This document shows positions 38,537-47,059 of a stretch of DNA of 64,000 bases, piece by piece (position 1 is the stretch's first letter; each line of letters starts with the position of its first letter). The stretch comes from Flagellimonas algicola (GTDB taxonomy: Bacteria > Bacteroidota > Bacteroidia > Flavobacteriales > Flavobacteriaceae), in the NCBI RefSeq assembly GCF_005937185.1, contig NZ_VCNI01000002.1:1612001-1676000 (forward strand), read 5' to 3'. The notes below the pieces were generated by a model, which saw nothing but the letters and a program-made list of their open reading frames with translations, was not told where the DNA came from and searched no databases. Both the position numbers and the translations under genes were made by a program.

Positions 38537-39400
38537 TTATGCGAAGTTTTGCCGATAGGCGTCTGGCGAATGTCCCGTGTGTTTTTTAAAGAACCGGATA
38601 AAATAGGAAACATCCTCGTAGCCCAAGGCATAGGCAATTTCCTTGACCTGATTGCTGGTGGCCAGCAACATCCGTTTGGATTCTAGAATCATCTGGTCAT
38701 TGATGACTTGGGAACAGGTCTTGCCCAATCCGGCCTTGGTAATGCTGTTGAGCTGGTATGCGCTTAGGTTCAACATCTCGGCATAGTCCGAAACCTTTTT
38801 ATGGGTGCCCAAATGCGTTTCCAGCAGTTCCAAAAAGACCTCCAGTTGCTCGCGGGGGTAGAGGTCTGGGCCTTTAAGCTTGGGAACCTTAGCTTGCTGC
38901 TGGCGTAAAAGCTCGATTAAGAAAATGTCCAGTTGCGCCTTGATCATTTTTTCATGACCTGGGCGTTCTGCGGAAAACTCGTCCAGGATGGCATGTAAGG
39001 GTGCGGTCACATTTGCGTAAGAAGAAGGATTGAAGGAATACAGCGTGGTATTGCTGCAAGAGCGGAGCAGCAATCTGGAATCCATGCTGCAATTATCAAA
39101 AAAGTCTGAAGTAAACTGCATTACAAAACCGGTGGAGCCTTGGTCCAATGTAAGATCGTGCACCTGCCCGGGTCGCATAAAGAACACGCAATGATCACCT
39201 ACCGGATAGGGCGTAAAGTCAATATGATGTTGGCCAGAGCTATGCTCCAAAGCCAGGACAAAGTAAAAATCGTGCCGGTGCAGTTCCTGTACCATGGGGA
39301 TTTCTTCCAAAAGTATGGTAATATCCCTAATGATAAAGTTCCCCAAAAGGTGGGGTTCCTCTTGGAAATGATGCAGCCGTGCAATTGGGATTTCTTTCAT
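38537..39400 (-). CDS. AraC-family transcriptional regulator
   Basis: About 288 aa from ATG at 39400 (the frame extends back to 39427). N-terminal cupin-like sensor (HRHDFYFVLALEHSSGQHHI, FFMRPGQVHDLTLD) and C-terminal tandem HTH (YAEMLNLSAYQLNSITKAGL; VKEIAYALGYEDVSYFIRFF). Located upstream of and co-directional with the thioredoxin reductase-like gene, its likely target. The inducer is unknown. Confidence 0.93.
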   Translation of the reverse strand: MKEIPIARLHHFQEEPHLLGNFIIRDITILLEEIPMVQELHRHDFYFVLALEHSSGQHHIDFTPYPVGDHCVFFMRPGQVHDLTLDQGSTGFVMQFTSDFFDNCSMDSRLLLRSCSNTTLYSFNPSSYANVTAPLHAILDEFSAERPGHEKMIKAQLDIFLIELLRQQQAKVPKLKGPDLYPREQLEVFLELLETHLGTHKKVSDYAEMLNLSAYQLNSITKAGLGKTCSQVINDQMILESKRMLLATSNQVKEIAYALGYEDVSYFIRFFKKHTGHSPDAYRQNFA

Positions 39401-39507
39401 GTGATTATACCTAATCCTATTTAGCAATATATAAAGCTAGTTTGTTATACCAATTTCTCCAAGGGAATAGCATGAGTCTACCAATTCCGTTAAAGTGTGT
39501 TAAAATA

Positions 39508-39548
39508 TTACCGAACGTTTGGTAAAATTGAAAATGATTGTACATTTG
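39508..39548 (+). promoter_or_regulatory. TetR operator overlapping a Bacteroidota promoter
   Basis: TTACCGAACGTTTGGTAA at 39508-39525 is a near-perfect 18-bp palindrome. Its TTTG (39518-39521) is exactly 19 bp before TACATTTG (39541-39548), giving the Bacteroidota promoter TTTG-N19-TAnnTTTG. A repressor bound here would cover the -33 element. The same palindrome core occurs before the hydrolase gene. Confidence 0.85.
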
Positions 39549-39552
39549 TCCC

Positions 39553-40113
39553 ATGAGAATGGCAAAAGTATCAGATCAGGAAATTTTATACGGGCTCATG
39601 TCCGTGTTTCGTTCCAAGGGATATGACGGGGCGAGCTTAAACGAGTTAGCCGAGGCCACTGGACTAAAAAAAGCCAGTCTCTACCACCGCTTTCCCGGAG
39701 GTAAAAAGGAAATGACGGATGCCGTGCTGGACTTTATGGAAGCCTGGATCAATGAAAAGGTCTATAAGGTACTTTCCAATGCGGAATTGCCACCCCAACA
39801 ACGGCTTAAAGATGCCCTGCACAATATTGGAGAGGTATACGGCCATGGGACGAAGGTCTGCCTGTACCGCTCCTTGAGTATGGACACCGGCATGTCGCTC
39901 TTTGGCAACAAAATAGAGCAGGGGATTGGGCAGTGGTTGGAATCGTTCAGCATTATGGGCGAGGCCGTTGGCAAAGATTCGGAAACCGCCATGCAATTGG
40001 CCAAGCAGAGCTTTATTGAGGTCCAAGGAAGTCTGGTGCTAAGTAAGGCCATGGGCAACACCGAGCCTTTTGCCGAGACCCTCCAAAATATTGAACGGAG
40101 ATATACAGCATAA
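39553..40113 (+). CDS. TetR-family transcriptional regulator
   Basis: About 186 aa starting at ATG 39553 or 39559 (an upstream TTG at 39538 lies inside the promoter). HTH: LNELAEATGLKKASLYHRFP with GGKKEMTDAVLDFME. The C-terminal part is the helical ligand domain. A matching palindrome lies in its own promoter and before the next gene, so it probably represses itself and the alpha/beta hydrolase. Confidence 0.93.
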   Translation: MRMAKVSDQEILYGLMSVFRSKGYDGASLNELAEATGLKKASLYHRFPGGKKEMTDAVLDFMEAWINEKVYKVLSNAELPPQQRLKDALHNIGEVYGHGTKVCLYRSLSMDTGMSLFGNKIEQGIGQWLESFSIMGEAVGKDSETAMQLAKQSFIEVQGSLVLSKAMGNTEPFAETLQNIERRYTA

Positions 40114-40132
40114 AAAAATTTAACCCATATAA

Positions 40133-40150
40133 TAACCGAACGTTCGGTAA
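40133..40150 (+). promoter_or_regulatory. Second copy of the TetR palindrome, before the hydrolase gene
   Basis: TAACCGAACGTTCGGTAA contains the perfect 14-bp palindrome ACCGAACGTTCGGT (40135-40148), the same core as the site before the TetR gene. It lies 31 bp before the hydrolase start. Confidence 0.85.
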
Positions 40151-40180
40151 TTAACAAAAACAACAATAGAGATTAAAATC

Positions 40181-41140
40181 ATGAAAACAAGTAAATCAAT
40201 TCTAGTAGTATTTGTAATGGCACTTTTTGTGGCCACGAACCTTAACGGACAGCGTAAAAAGTCCGGTGTAGAGCCTTATCCAACCACATTCAACACTGCC
40301 AAGGTGGCCGGTTTGGATATTTTTTATCGCGAAGCAGGCCCCAAAGATGCCCCAACCCTGTTGTTGTTGCACGGGTACCCCACTTCTTCACACATGTTCC
40401 GCAATCTAATAGAAGATTTGTCCCAAGATTATCATTTAATCGCACCGGATTATCCTGGCTATGGGCGCAGCTCCCAACCACCCATGTCCGAATTTGAGTA
40501 CAGCTTTGACAACTTTGCCGAGATTGTTGATGAACTCTTGGTGCAACTTAAAGTAGACCGATACAGCTTATACCTCATGGACTATGGTGCACCAGTAGGG
40601 TATCGCATTTTTGAGAAACATCCAGAGCGTGTAGAAGCATTTATTGTGCAAAACGGAAACGCCTATTCAGAAGGTTTGGCAGATTTTTGGGATCCCCTGC
40701 GCAAGCTTTGGGCTGACAATTCGGAAGAAAACAAAAAGTCCTTGGAAGGATTTCACCAGATTGGTGGTCTTAAATGGCAGTACCTGCATGGGGTGCAGGA
40801 CAGTACCAAAGTAAGTCCGGATAACTGGCACCACGACCTGCAACACTTGGCCCGTCCGGAGAACAACGAAATCCAGCTGGCCATGTTCTACGATTACCGT
40901 ACCAATGTGGACCGATACCCTGGATGGCAAAAACTGTTTCGGGAATATCAGGTACCTACCTTGATCGTGTGGGGAAAGAACGATTACATTTTTCCACCTT
41001 CAGGAGCGCATCCGTACAAACGTGACCTTAAGAATGTGGAGTTCCATTTGTTGAACACTGGACACTTTGCCCTGGAGGAAAAAGGGGATGAGATTGCCAA
41101 TTATATCAGCAACTTCCTATCAAAGAATAAGATAAAATAA
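40181..41140 (+). CDS. Exported alpha/beta hydrolase with Asp nucleophile (dehalogenase/epoxide hydrolase-like)
   Basis: 319 aa with a signal peptide (FVMALFVATNLNGQ). Fold motifs: LLLLHGYPTSSHMFRNL (oxyanion loop), APDYPGYGRSS, and the nucleophile elbow LMDYGAP where Asp replaces Ser, as in haloalkane dehalogenases and epoxide hydrolases. The C-terminal His is in NTGHFALEE. The preceding TetR site suggests induction by a xenobiotic-like compound. The substrate cannot be read from sequence. The leader implies periplasmic action, which is less usual for this group. Confidence 0.9.
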   Translation: MKTSKSILVVFVMALFVATNLNGQRKKSGVEPYPTTFNTAKVAGLDIFYREAGPKDAPTLLLLHGYPTSSHMFRNLIEDLSQDYHLIAPDYPGYGRSSQPPMSEFEYSFDNFAEIVDELLVQLKVDRYSLYLMDYGAPVGYRIFEKHPERVEAFIVQNGNAYSEGLADFWDPLRKLWADNSEENKKSLEGFHQIGGLKWQYLHGVQDSTKVSPDNWHHDLQHLARPENNEIQLAMFYDYRTNVDRYPGWQKLFREYQVPTLIVWGKNDYIFPPSGAHPYKRDLKNVEFHLLNTGHFALEEKGDEIANYISNFLSKNKIK

Positions 41141-41162
41141 TTCGAAAACCAGTAATTAGGTG

Positions 41163-41211
41163 CACTGCCCGTGGCTCATTTTTTTTCATGAGGCTACGGG
41201 TAGTGTTTTGG
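41163..41211 (+). terminator. Rho-independent terminator after the hydrolase gene
   Basis: CACTGCCCGTGGC and its partner GGCTACGGGTAGTG make a long hairpin with a T-rich loop (41163-41205), followed by TTTTGGGTTTT. It ends the TetR-regulated hydrolase transcript. Confidence 0.85.
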
Positions 41212-41248
41212 GTTTTAATCCGACTTAGGTCAGCATAAACAACATACT

Positions 41249-41665
41249 ATGGAACAAGAAGTAAAACAGCCGGTTCCTCCATTCACCTTGGAGACGGCCA
41301 AACAAAAAATACAATTGGCGGAAGATGCCTGGAACAGTCAAGATCCGGTAAAAGTTTCAAAAGCCTATACGGCGGATAGCGAATGGCGAAATCGGTCGCA
41401 GTTCATCAATGGGCGGGAAGAGATTCAAGCGTTTTTGACGGACAAATGGGAAAATGAACGCCAATACAAACTCAAAAAGGAGTATTGGGCGCATGGCTAT
41501 GATCGTATTGCTGTTCGGTTTGAGTACGAGTATCAAAACAAGGACGGACAATGGTTCCGCGCCCATGGCAATGAAAATTGGGAGTTTGATAAAAATGGCC
41601 TGATGAAGAAGCGGTATGCAAGTATTAATGATGTGGCTATTTTGGAAGGGGATAGGCGATTGTGA
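41249..41665 (+). CDS. DUF1348 NTF2-like protein
   Basis: 138 aa, cytoplasmic. The sequence [40 protein letters not shown] and [13 protein letters not shown] is diagnostic for the DUF1348 (SnoaL-like) group. These are small NTF2-fold proteins, often beside TetR or stress genes. Function unknown. A terminator separates it from the upstream hydrolase. Confidence 0.92.
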   Translation: MEQEVKQPVPPFTLETAKQKIQLAEDAWNSQDPVKVSKAYTADSEWRNRSQFINGREEIQAFLTDKWENERQYKLKKEYWAHGYDRIAVRFEYEYQNKDGQWFRAHGNENWEFDKNGLMKKRYASINDVAILEGDRRL

Positions 41666-41670
41666 TTCCA

Positions 41671-41800
41671 CCCCTCCGATTCCAACTTCGTTGGAATCAC
41701 CTCCCCTTCACAAGGAGAGGAGCATTCTAGTATTATAAATTTACTCCTCCCTTCGAAGTGGGAAGGTGGCTCAATTTGCAATTGAGCCGGAGGGGAGGGG
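41671..41800. mobile_element. Gene-less inverted pair of DUF559-type repeat ends
   Basis: Left half 41671-41722 and right half 41744-41800 are inverted versions of one unit: CTCCTCCC, hairpin, AGGGGAGGTG or GGAAGGTG, an inner hairpin, then CGGAGGGG. Only about 21 AT-rich bases lie between them. The inner hairpins differ in sequence (left GATTCCAAC/GTTGGAATC, right GGCTCAATT/AATTGAGCC) but both pair perfectly over 9 bp. The unit plan matches the ends of the DUF559 element, with the pair facing the opposite way. It sits exactly between two genes. Confidence 0.6.
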
Positions 41801-41811
41801 TTTTACAAAAA

Positions 41812-41836
41812 AAACGGGGCGTAAAAGCCCCGTTTT
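41812..41836 (-). terminator. Terminator of the DoxX gene
   Basis: ACGGGGC-GTAAAA-GCCCCGT at 41814-41833 is a 7-bp GC-rich stem; on the minus strand it is followed by a run of eight T. It lies just after the DoxX stop codon and may be bidirectional. Confidence 0.88.
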
Positions 41837-41864
41837 CCACAAAAATCTAACTAAACCAACCTAA

Positions 41865-42311
41865 CTAAATCGGTTTGATCCAAAGCAGGTGTTGCCACTT
41901 GCTTCGTTCTTTAAGAATGAGCAAAATGTTGATAGCAAACAGACCTCCGGTCTCTAATAGTTCGCCTAGCTCATCAGCTTCCAAAAAAACATGGAACAAA
42001 AAAATGTGCAAGGTGATGGGCAGTAAGAAAATGGCGCCCACAAAGCTGGTGCCTTGCAACAGTACCAACAGACCAAATAACAACTCGCAAATACCCAGCA
42101 CCTGCCAAAAGTATCCGGTCTGTTTGGCTCCACTGATGTACAATATTTTTTGAAGGGTACTTTCCTTTTCAGGAGCTTTAAATTTCTCGGCTTTTTCTAC
42201 AACCTCGATTGGGGTTGGGATTGGTTTCTGGAACTTCTGGATGCCTCCGTAGACCATCATTCCGCCCAAAACCAGACGAAGGATTATAAAAACAATATTC
42301 TTGATGTTCAT
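41865..42311 (-). CDS. DoxX-family membrane protein
   Basis: About 148 aa from ATG 42311 (a longer frame reaches 42356 inside the HmuY gene). Four hydrophobic helices and the DoxX-type start IVFIILRLVLGGMMVYGGIQ. It has a longer first loop (PIPTPIEVVEKAEKFKAPEK) than plain DoxX. It is probably co-transcribed with the HmuY gene, 10 bp upstream. Role in redox or membrane homeostasis is only known for the family at large. Confidence 0.88.
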   Translation of the reverse strand: MNIKNIVFIILRLVLGGMMVYGGIQKFQKPIPTPIEVVEKAEKFKAPEKESTLQKILYISGAKQTGYFWQVLGICELLFGLLVLLQGTSFVGAIFLLPITLHIFLFHVFLEADELGELLETGGLFAINILLILKERSKWQHLLWIKPI

Positions 42312-42321
42312 GATGTCCTTT

Positions 42322-43863
42322 TTAAAGTCTTTCGTAAGTAAATTGGGCGTTACCACGAACCCCTTCGTTACTTATATAGGCAGTGAACATCATCTTATAG
42401 TAGTTTCCTGCGGCATCTTTTAGCACGTAATAGCGGTCATCCTTCAATACCCCGCCAAAGGCATCTCTCCATCCACTACCGATTGCTGTTCTGTCATCGT
42501 AAACCAATGCGGATTCGTCCACATCGCCCCTGGCAAAATCGGCATAGGAAGGCACATCAAACTCGGTAACCACACCTTCGGAATCCCTTTCATAGGTGGT
42601 TATCTGGTAAAGTCCCACATCTCCCAAAGTGTTGTGCACGGCAAAATCGGAATAGGTCAATCCGGCAACAAGTGGGCCTTGGTAACCATAATAAGAAAAC
42701 ACCCCACTAAAGTTGATGTCCCATGCATCAGCTGCTGGTTCTACGCTTACGCTCTGACCTTCGGTCAAGCTAAAACCAGAAACCAAGTAGCTGGAATTCT
42801 TGGGAACTGTTACCTCGGAGAAATTTGCTGTCTCGTCCAAGGCTGCATATTGAATGGTATAATTGCTTCCATCGCTCAGGATCCGCACCTTCATAAAGCC
42901 TCGATGGTCGCCAGTGGTGTTGATACTTCCAGGTTCGGCGGCTTCGGTAGGAATCTCGTTTCCAAGACCCACAATGTAAACATTGTTTTCGTCGGCCGTT
43001 GTGGAAATCTCTGCAAAGGCCGTCCCTTCCAAATCCCCTTGCCAGGTATCGGTAAAGACTACACCTTCGTCAATATCCCCGTACTGGAAATAACCCACAG
43101 GCAATCCTTGGAGTAGTTCTTCCACAGTGTTTACGGTTACTGTGGTAGGTTGAAAGGTCATAGCATCCAAAGTGTTCAGTTCCAAGGGAGAGGTTAAAGC
43201 TGTGGCCTCGGTTACCGAAAGTAGATCTGTGATTCCTTCCAACTCGGCGGCCGATACCAGTAGCGAGGCATTCAAATACACCCGGTTTTCGGAGCCATTG
43301 AACAGACCTAGTTCCCAAGTATCCCGTTTTACCGCTGTCTGAACTCCAGAGCTAAAATCGAAATACACTTGATTGGGCATGTTGGAACCCCCATTTTCCA
43401 AATCGATGATACCGTTCAAGGCTGCGATGGGTGAAAAACTAACGGTCGCGGAGTTTACGGAACCATTCATCCAGTCCGTATTGTCAAATTCATCCAAGGA
43501 GAAGGTAACCGACTTGGTGGTTCCTTCAATGGGGTCCAAGATTTTAGTGAAGGTAATGGTAGTGCTTAAATCTCCCACCGCCACAGGAAGGGAAATACTT
43601 CCGGAGGTTGCTGCTGGAACAGTAGAGAAATCGGTGCCGTAAACCGCATTTTCGCCTGTAAAGGATACCGTGATCGTGCCAGCTTCAGTGGCCGCTCGTG
43701 AAAAATTCAGGGTGATTTCCTTGGTGGTATCCGTTTCCGAAGTACTAATGGTGGCAGTACTAAAAGTTACCGAAAAATCAATAAGATCATCTGAATCGTC
43801 ACTACTACAAGCACTCAGCATTGCCAAAAACAGTGATACGGATAGAAAAGTAAGTTTTTTCAT
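42322..43863 (-). CDS. HmuY-family haem-binding-type lipoprotein
   Basis: 513 aa. Signal with lipobox LSACSSDD, followed by a Calx-beta-like region (about 35-150: SVTFSLDEF, TISTSETDTTKEITLNFSRA) and then HmuY-like beta domains (NQVYFDFSSGVQTAVKRDTW, ELGLFNGSENRVYLNASLLV). HmuY of Porphyromonas captures haem for the receptor HmuR; haem contacts are not identified here. The TonB receptor gene lies 5 bp upstream, the standard HmuY/HmuR pairing. Longer than HmuY alone because of the extra N-terminal domain. Confidence 0.9.
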   Translation of the reverse strand: MKKLTFLSVSLFLAMLSACSSDDSDDLIDFSVTFSTATISTSETDTTKEITLNFSRAATEAGTITVSFTGENAVYGTDFSTVPAATSGSISLPVAVGDLSTTITFTKILDPIEGTTKSVTFSLDEFDNTDWMNGSVNSATVSFSPIAALNGIIDLENGGSNMPNQVYFDFSSGVQTAVKRDTWELGLFNGSENRVYLNASLLVSAAELEGITDLLSVTEATALTSPLELNTLDAMTFQPTTVTVNTVEELLQGLPVGYFQYGDIDEGVVFTDTWQGDLEGTAFAEISTTADENNVYIVGLGNEIPTEAAEPGSINTTGDHRGFMKVRILSDGSNYTIQYAALDETANFSEVTVPKNSSYLVSGFSLTEGQSVSVEPAADAWDINFSGVFSYYGYQGPLVAGLTYSDFAVHNTLGDVGLYQITTYERDSEGVVTEFDVPSYADFARGDVDESALVYDDRTAIGSGWRDAFGGVLKDDRYYVLKDAAGNYYKMMFTAYISNEGVRGNAQFTYERL

Positions 43864-43868
43864 GGTTT

Positions 43869-46034
43869 TTAATTAAGGTTTAATTTGTATGATAGTTTTA
43901 GAAAATAAGATCTTCCGTTACCGAACAACCTGCTAGAAGTTGAATTGGATGCATGTGCTCCTGAAGGCACATTGGAGGCGTTTACGGTAACAATGTCGAG
44001 GATGTTTCGTGCACCAAGGGTGATATCCAAATCCTTGGTAAGACTTGTTCTAACAGAAGCGTCCATCCAAGTGAAATTATCGGTTTGCCCTACCACGGGA
44101 CCACTGTCCCCAGGGACCAAAACCTGTGTTCTTCCGGTATATTTTAATTGGGTGGAAAGTGTGGTTTTCCAAGAAGGGATGGTATAGCCCAAGGTAGTCT
44201 GAAGGTTAAAGCTCCAGAGATAATCACTGTTACTATTCGCAGAGCCGTCAATCGCTGTGGATTCGCCCATATAAGTTGCGCCCAATCCAGCTTGCCAACG
44301 GTCCAATTTGATGCTGTTCTCCCACGAAAATCCCAAAATCTTGGAATAATCCACATTCGCAAAGGTGAAGAGGCTTCGGTCATTATCATCCGCGGTTACC
44401 ACGCTGGCTATCTTGTCCTGAATATCAAAGTAATACGACTTAATCGCCGATTTTAGAAGGCCACTTTCCCCGATTTTGTACTTGTTTTCCAAATTCAAAA
44501 ACACGGAAATTCCATCTTCAGGTTGAAGGTTGGGATTCCCTTGCACATTGTGGTTGGCATCCACAAAATAGAAGAACAACTCCTCAAAATTGGGCGCCCT
44601 GAATGCAGAGCCAAAGACGGCTTTTAGTTTGAAGGTATCTGTAAAATCATAGGTAGAGGAAAGGGACCATATCAATTGGTTGCCAAACTGGGAATTGTTG
44701 GTGAACCGTGCTCCCGGATAAAAGGAAAGCTTGTCTGTTAGATTAAAGTCCAGTACCCCAAAAAAGTCATAGTTTTCCAAAGTGTTTTCGACCACGTCAT
44801 TGGAATATTCCCCAGTGGCGATGGCATCAAACCCGGTTTGGCGGGTGAACTCATACCCCAACTGCGCATTAAAAAACTCCGATTTGGGGACGATGTTGGA
44901 GACAAAACCCTTGGAATAGTAAATTTTACTAGACTGACTTAGATCATCCGCGATAAAAGACTCAATACCTTGTTGTAGAATGTTGTAGACATATTGTTGG
45001 TAGTGGCGTTTTTGGTCTTGGTATGAAAAGAACAGATTGTAATTGGTCTGTCCTTTTAAAGGACCCGAAACGGTGAGGTTGTTGACCCAGCTATCGGTTT
45101 CAAAAATTTCGTCCAATGCAGTAGGGTTTACCAAACCGGTGCCGGGGTCCAAACGTCCGGTTACGTTGCGATCGTAAACCGTCACCTCTTCGTCAAAGTA
45201 CTGCAGCTTAAAAAAGATACTGTGCTTGCCCAAGGTGGCATTTAGGTTACCAAATGCGGTCAGTTGTTCCTTAGGATTCCATTCGGTTCCGCGGAGACCG
45301 TCATTGATCAAGGTATTATCTTGGATATTGACATAATCTTTACCTCGGAAGTTGTTATAGAAACCGGCATAATCGTTTCTGGATGCGCCAATGGAGTAGC
45401 CCAACTTGTTATTGACCTGATTGCTGACTTTAAAGTTTTGGATGTGTCGGCCTTCATCAAACAGGGCATATTCGTCTCCAACGGTTTCCTCTTGTACGGA
45501 TACTTGCACCTGCCAGGCATAGTCACCTTCCAGGCCTCGTTTGGTTACGATATTGATAACCCCTGCTACCGCATTATCCCCATACAGCACTCCCATAGAG
45601 CCTTCCACGATTTCGATGCGGTCAACATCCTCTAGATTTATTTGGGTGATATCGATATTATTGCCTACCCCATTATCACTGGCAACAGGGATGCCATCAA
45701 TCAAGATTTTCACGTATTGCCCATCCAAACCAAACATGTTCACAGTGGATCTTCCGGTAGAAGCATCTGGGGTAATTGTGATGTTGAGGTTATAGTTCAG
45801 AATATCGGCCAGATTGTTACCCGCAACTTTGGCAATGTCCTTTTGATCTACCACCCCAACGGCGAATAGTTTCTTGCTGAGCGACATCACTTTGCTCTCT
45901 CCGGTCACCACAACTTCATTCAATTGCTTGAGTGCCATGGATTCTTGCTCTAGAGAATCGAGTTGTTGCGAATTTACATAAGCACCTATTAAACAGGATG
46001 TTAAGATTACGGGTATTTGGTTATTTAGATTCAT
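43869..46034 (-). CDS. TonB-dependent receptor (HmuR-like, haem/iron)
   Basis: 721 aa. Signal peptide, plug domain (LNEVVVTGESKVMSLSKK, VKILIDGIPVASDNGVGNNI, IEIVEGSMGVLYGDNAVAGV) and a C-terminal beta barrel ending in KLSYKLNLN. No carboxypeptidase-like N-terminal extension, unlike SusC. Pairing with HmuY suggests haem or iron-complex uptake. It leads the operon receptor-HmuY-DoxX and diverges from DUF6607 and FMN-binding genes. Confidence 0.95.
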   Translation of the reverse strand: MNLNNQIPVILTSCLIGAYVNSQQLDSLEQESMALKQLNEVVVTGESKVMSLSKKLFAVGVVDQKDIAKVAGNNLADILNYNLNITITPDASTGRSTVNMFGLDGQYVKILIDGIPVASDNGVGNNIDITQINLEDVDRIEIVEGSMGVLYGDNAVAGVINIVTKRGLEGDYAWQVQVSVQEETVGDEYALFDEGRHIQNFKVSNQVNNKLGYSIGASRNDYAGFYNNFRGKDYVNIQDNTLINDGLRGTEWNPKEQLTAFGNLNATLGKHSIFFKLQYFDEEVTVYDRNVTGRLDPGTGLVNPTALDEIFETDSWVNNLTVSGPLKGQTNYNLFFSYQDQKRHYQQYVYNILQQGIESFIADDLSQSSKIYYSKGFVSNIVPKSEFFNAQLGYEFTRQTGFDAIATGEYSNDVVENTLENYDFFGVLDFNLTDKLSFYPGARFTNNSQFGNQLIWSLSSTYDFTDTFKLKAVFGSAFRAPNFEELFFYFVDANHNVQGNPNLQPEDGISVFLNLENKYKIGESGLLKSAIKSYYFDIQDKIASVVTADDNDRSLFTFANVDYSKILGFSWENSIKLDRWQAGLGATYMGESTAIDGSANSNSDYLWSFNLQTTLGYTIPSWKTTLSTQLKYTGRTQVLVPGDSGPVVGQTDNFTWMDASVRTSLTKDLDITLGARNILDIVTVNASNVPSGAHASNSTSSRLFGNGRSYFLKLSYKLNLN

Positions 46035-46135
46035 TCTTGATTAATTGTCGACAAATATATAAGTAATTTTAATTCAGTCTAAATAAAATTAATATTTTTG
46101 TCATTCAATTTTTAATTCATCTATAAGAATCCACT
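46035..46135. promoter_or_regulatory. Divergent promoter region of the haem/iron locus
   Basis: The 101-bp AT-rich gap separates the receptor and DUF6607 genes. TATTTTTG at 46094-46101 fits the -7 element TAnnTTTG for the DUF6607 direction. The stretch around 46069-46085 (TTAATTCAGTCTAAATAAAA) is partly symmetric and could be an iron-regulator site; this is weak. Confidence 0.45.
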
Positions 46136-47059
46136 ATGAAGAAATCAACCATTTTATTGGCACTATTGGTAAGTGCAACTACAATTATGCAAGCGCAGAA
46201 AAAAAAGGATTTGGACCGCCAAGCTATTTTGGACATGTGCGGTTGCTACGACATCACTTTTAAGTACACGGAGACCTTTGCCCCTGAAATCGATTACGAG
46301 AAGAAAATGGACTATACAGCTGGCGCCTTGGAACTGGCTTTGCCCATTGTTGATGAAAAAAACAAAATTTCGATCCAACATTTATTGGTGATCAATGATT
46401 CCATGGTCATCAAACATTGGCGTCAGGATTGGGAATACGAAAACCAAAATGTGTTCTATTATGACAAGGACAACAATTGGAAGTTTGGAACGCTTCCGAA
46501 GGAACAGGTTAAGGGCCAATGGAGCCAAAAAGTATATCAGGTGGACGATAGCCCGCGTTATTCCGGTTCTGCCACCTGGGTGCATGTAGACGGCAAACAC
46601 TACTGGGAAAACAAGACGGATTCACCTTTGCCAAGACGCGAATACTCCAAACGAAGCGACTACAACGTTATGAAACGAGGTAACCGTCTGGAAATCACTT
46701 CCTATGGTTGGGTTCACGAGCAGGACAACGATAAGATAATCCGCAAGGATGGGAAGGCTGATGTACTGTTGGCACAAGAAAAAGGGATGAACATTTATAA
46801 AAAAGTGGAGGATTCCAAATGCCGATTAGCTGTGGATTGGTGGAACGAACATAAGGAGTTTTGGGCCAATGTTCGCGATTCTTGGGATCAGGTCTATGAC
46901 CGTCAAGGGGATTTAACCCTGCTTAAAAAAGTGGACGAAAAACCTATGTTTATGCACTTTTATCCTTTAGAAAAAGCAGAAGCAGGTGCTGGAGAAATTT
47001 CCCAATTGATCAACAAGTTTGTTGCGGATTCAGGCCAAACCAATGAAGAAAGTAAATAA
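46136..47059 (+). CDS. DUF6607 exported protein
   Basis: 307 aa with signal peptide ending MQAQ. Features match DUF6607: IHDMCGCYDITFKYTETFAP-type start (here ILDMCGCYDITFKYTETF), DWEYENQNVFYYDKDNNW, and KHYWENKTDSPLPRREYS. It is probably periplasmic. It is commonly found with TonB receptors and FMN-binding proteins, as here; a role in iron or haem handling is inferred. It overlaps the next gene by 17 bp. Confidence 0.88.
   Translation: MKKSTILLALLVSATTIMQAQKKKDLDRQAILDMCGCYDITFKYTETFAPEIDYEKKMDYTAGALELALPIVDEKNKISIQHLLVINDSMVIKHWRQDWEYENQNVFYYDKDNNWKFGTLPKEQVKGQWSQKVYQVDDSPRYSGSATWVHVDGKHYWENKTDSPLPRREYSKRSDYNVMKRGNRLEITSYGWVHEQDNDKIIRKDGKADVLLAQEKGMNIYKKVEDSKCRLAVDWWNEHKEFWANVRDSWDQVYDRQGDLTLLKKVDEKPMFMHFYPLEKAEAGAGEISQLINKFVADSGQTNEESK

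Noticed and set aside
41671..41836. Whole stretch as a single large terminator
   Set aside because: The DoxX terminator is a separate GC stem at 41812-41836; the 41671-41800 part has its own repeat structure shared with the DUF559 flanks.
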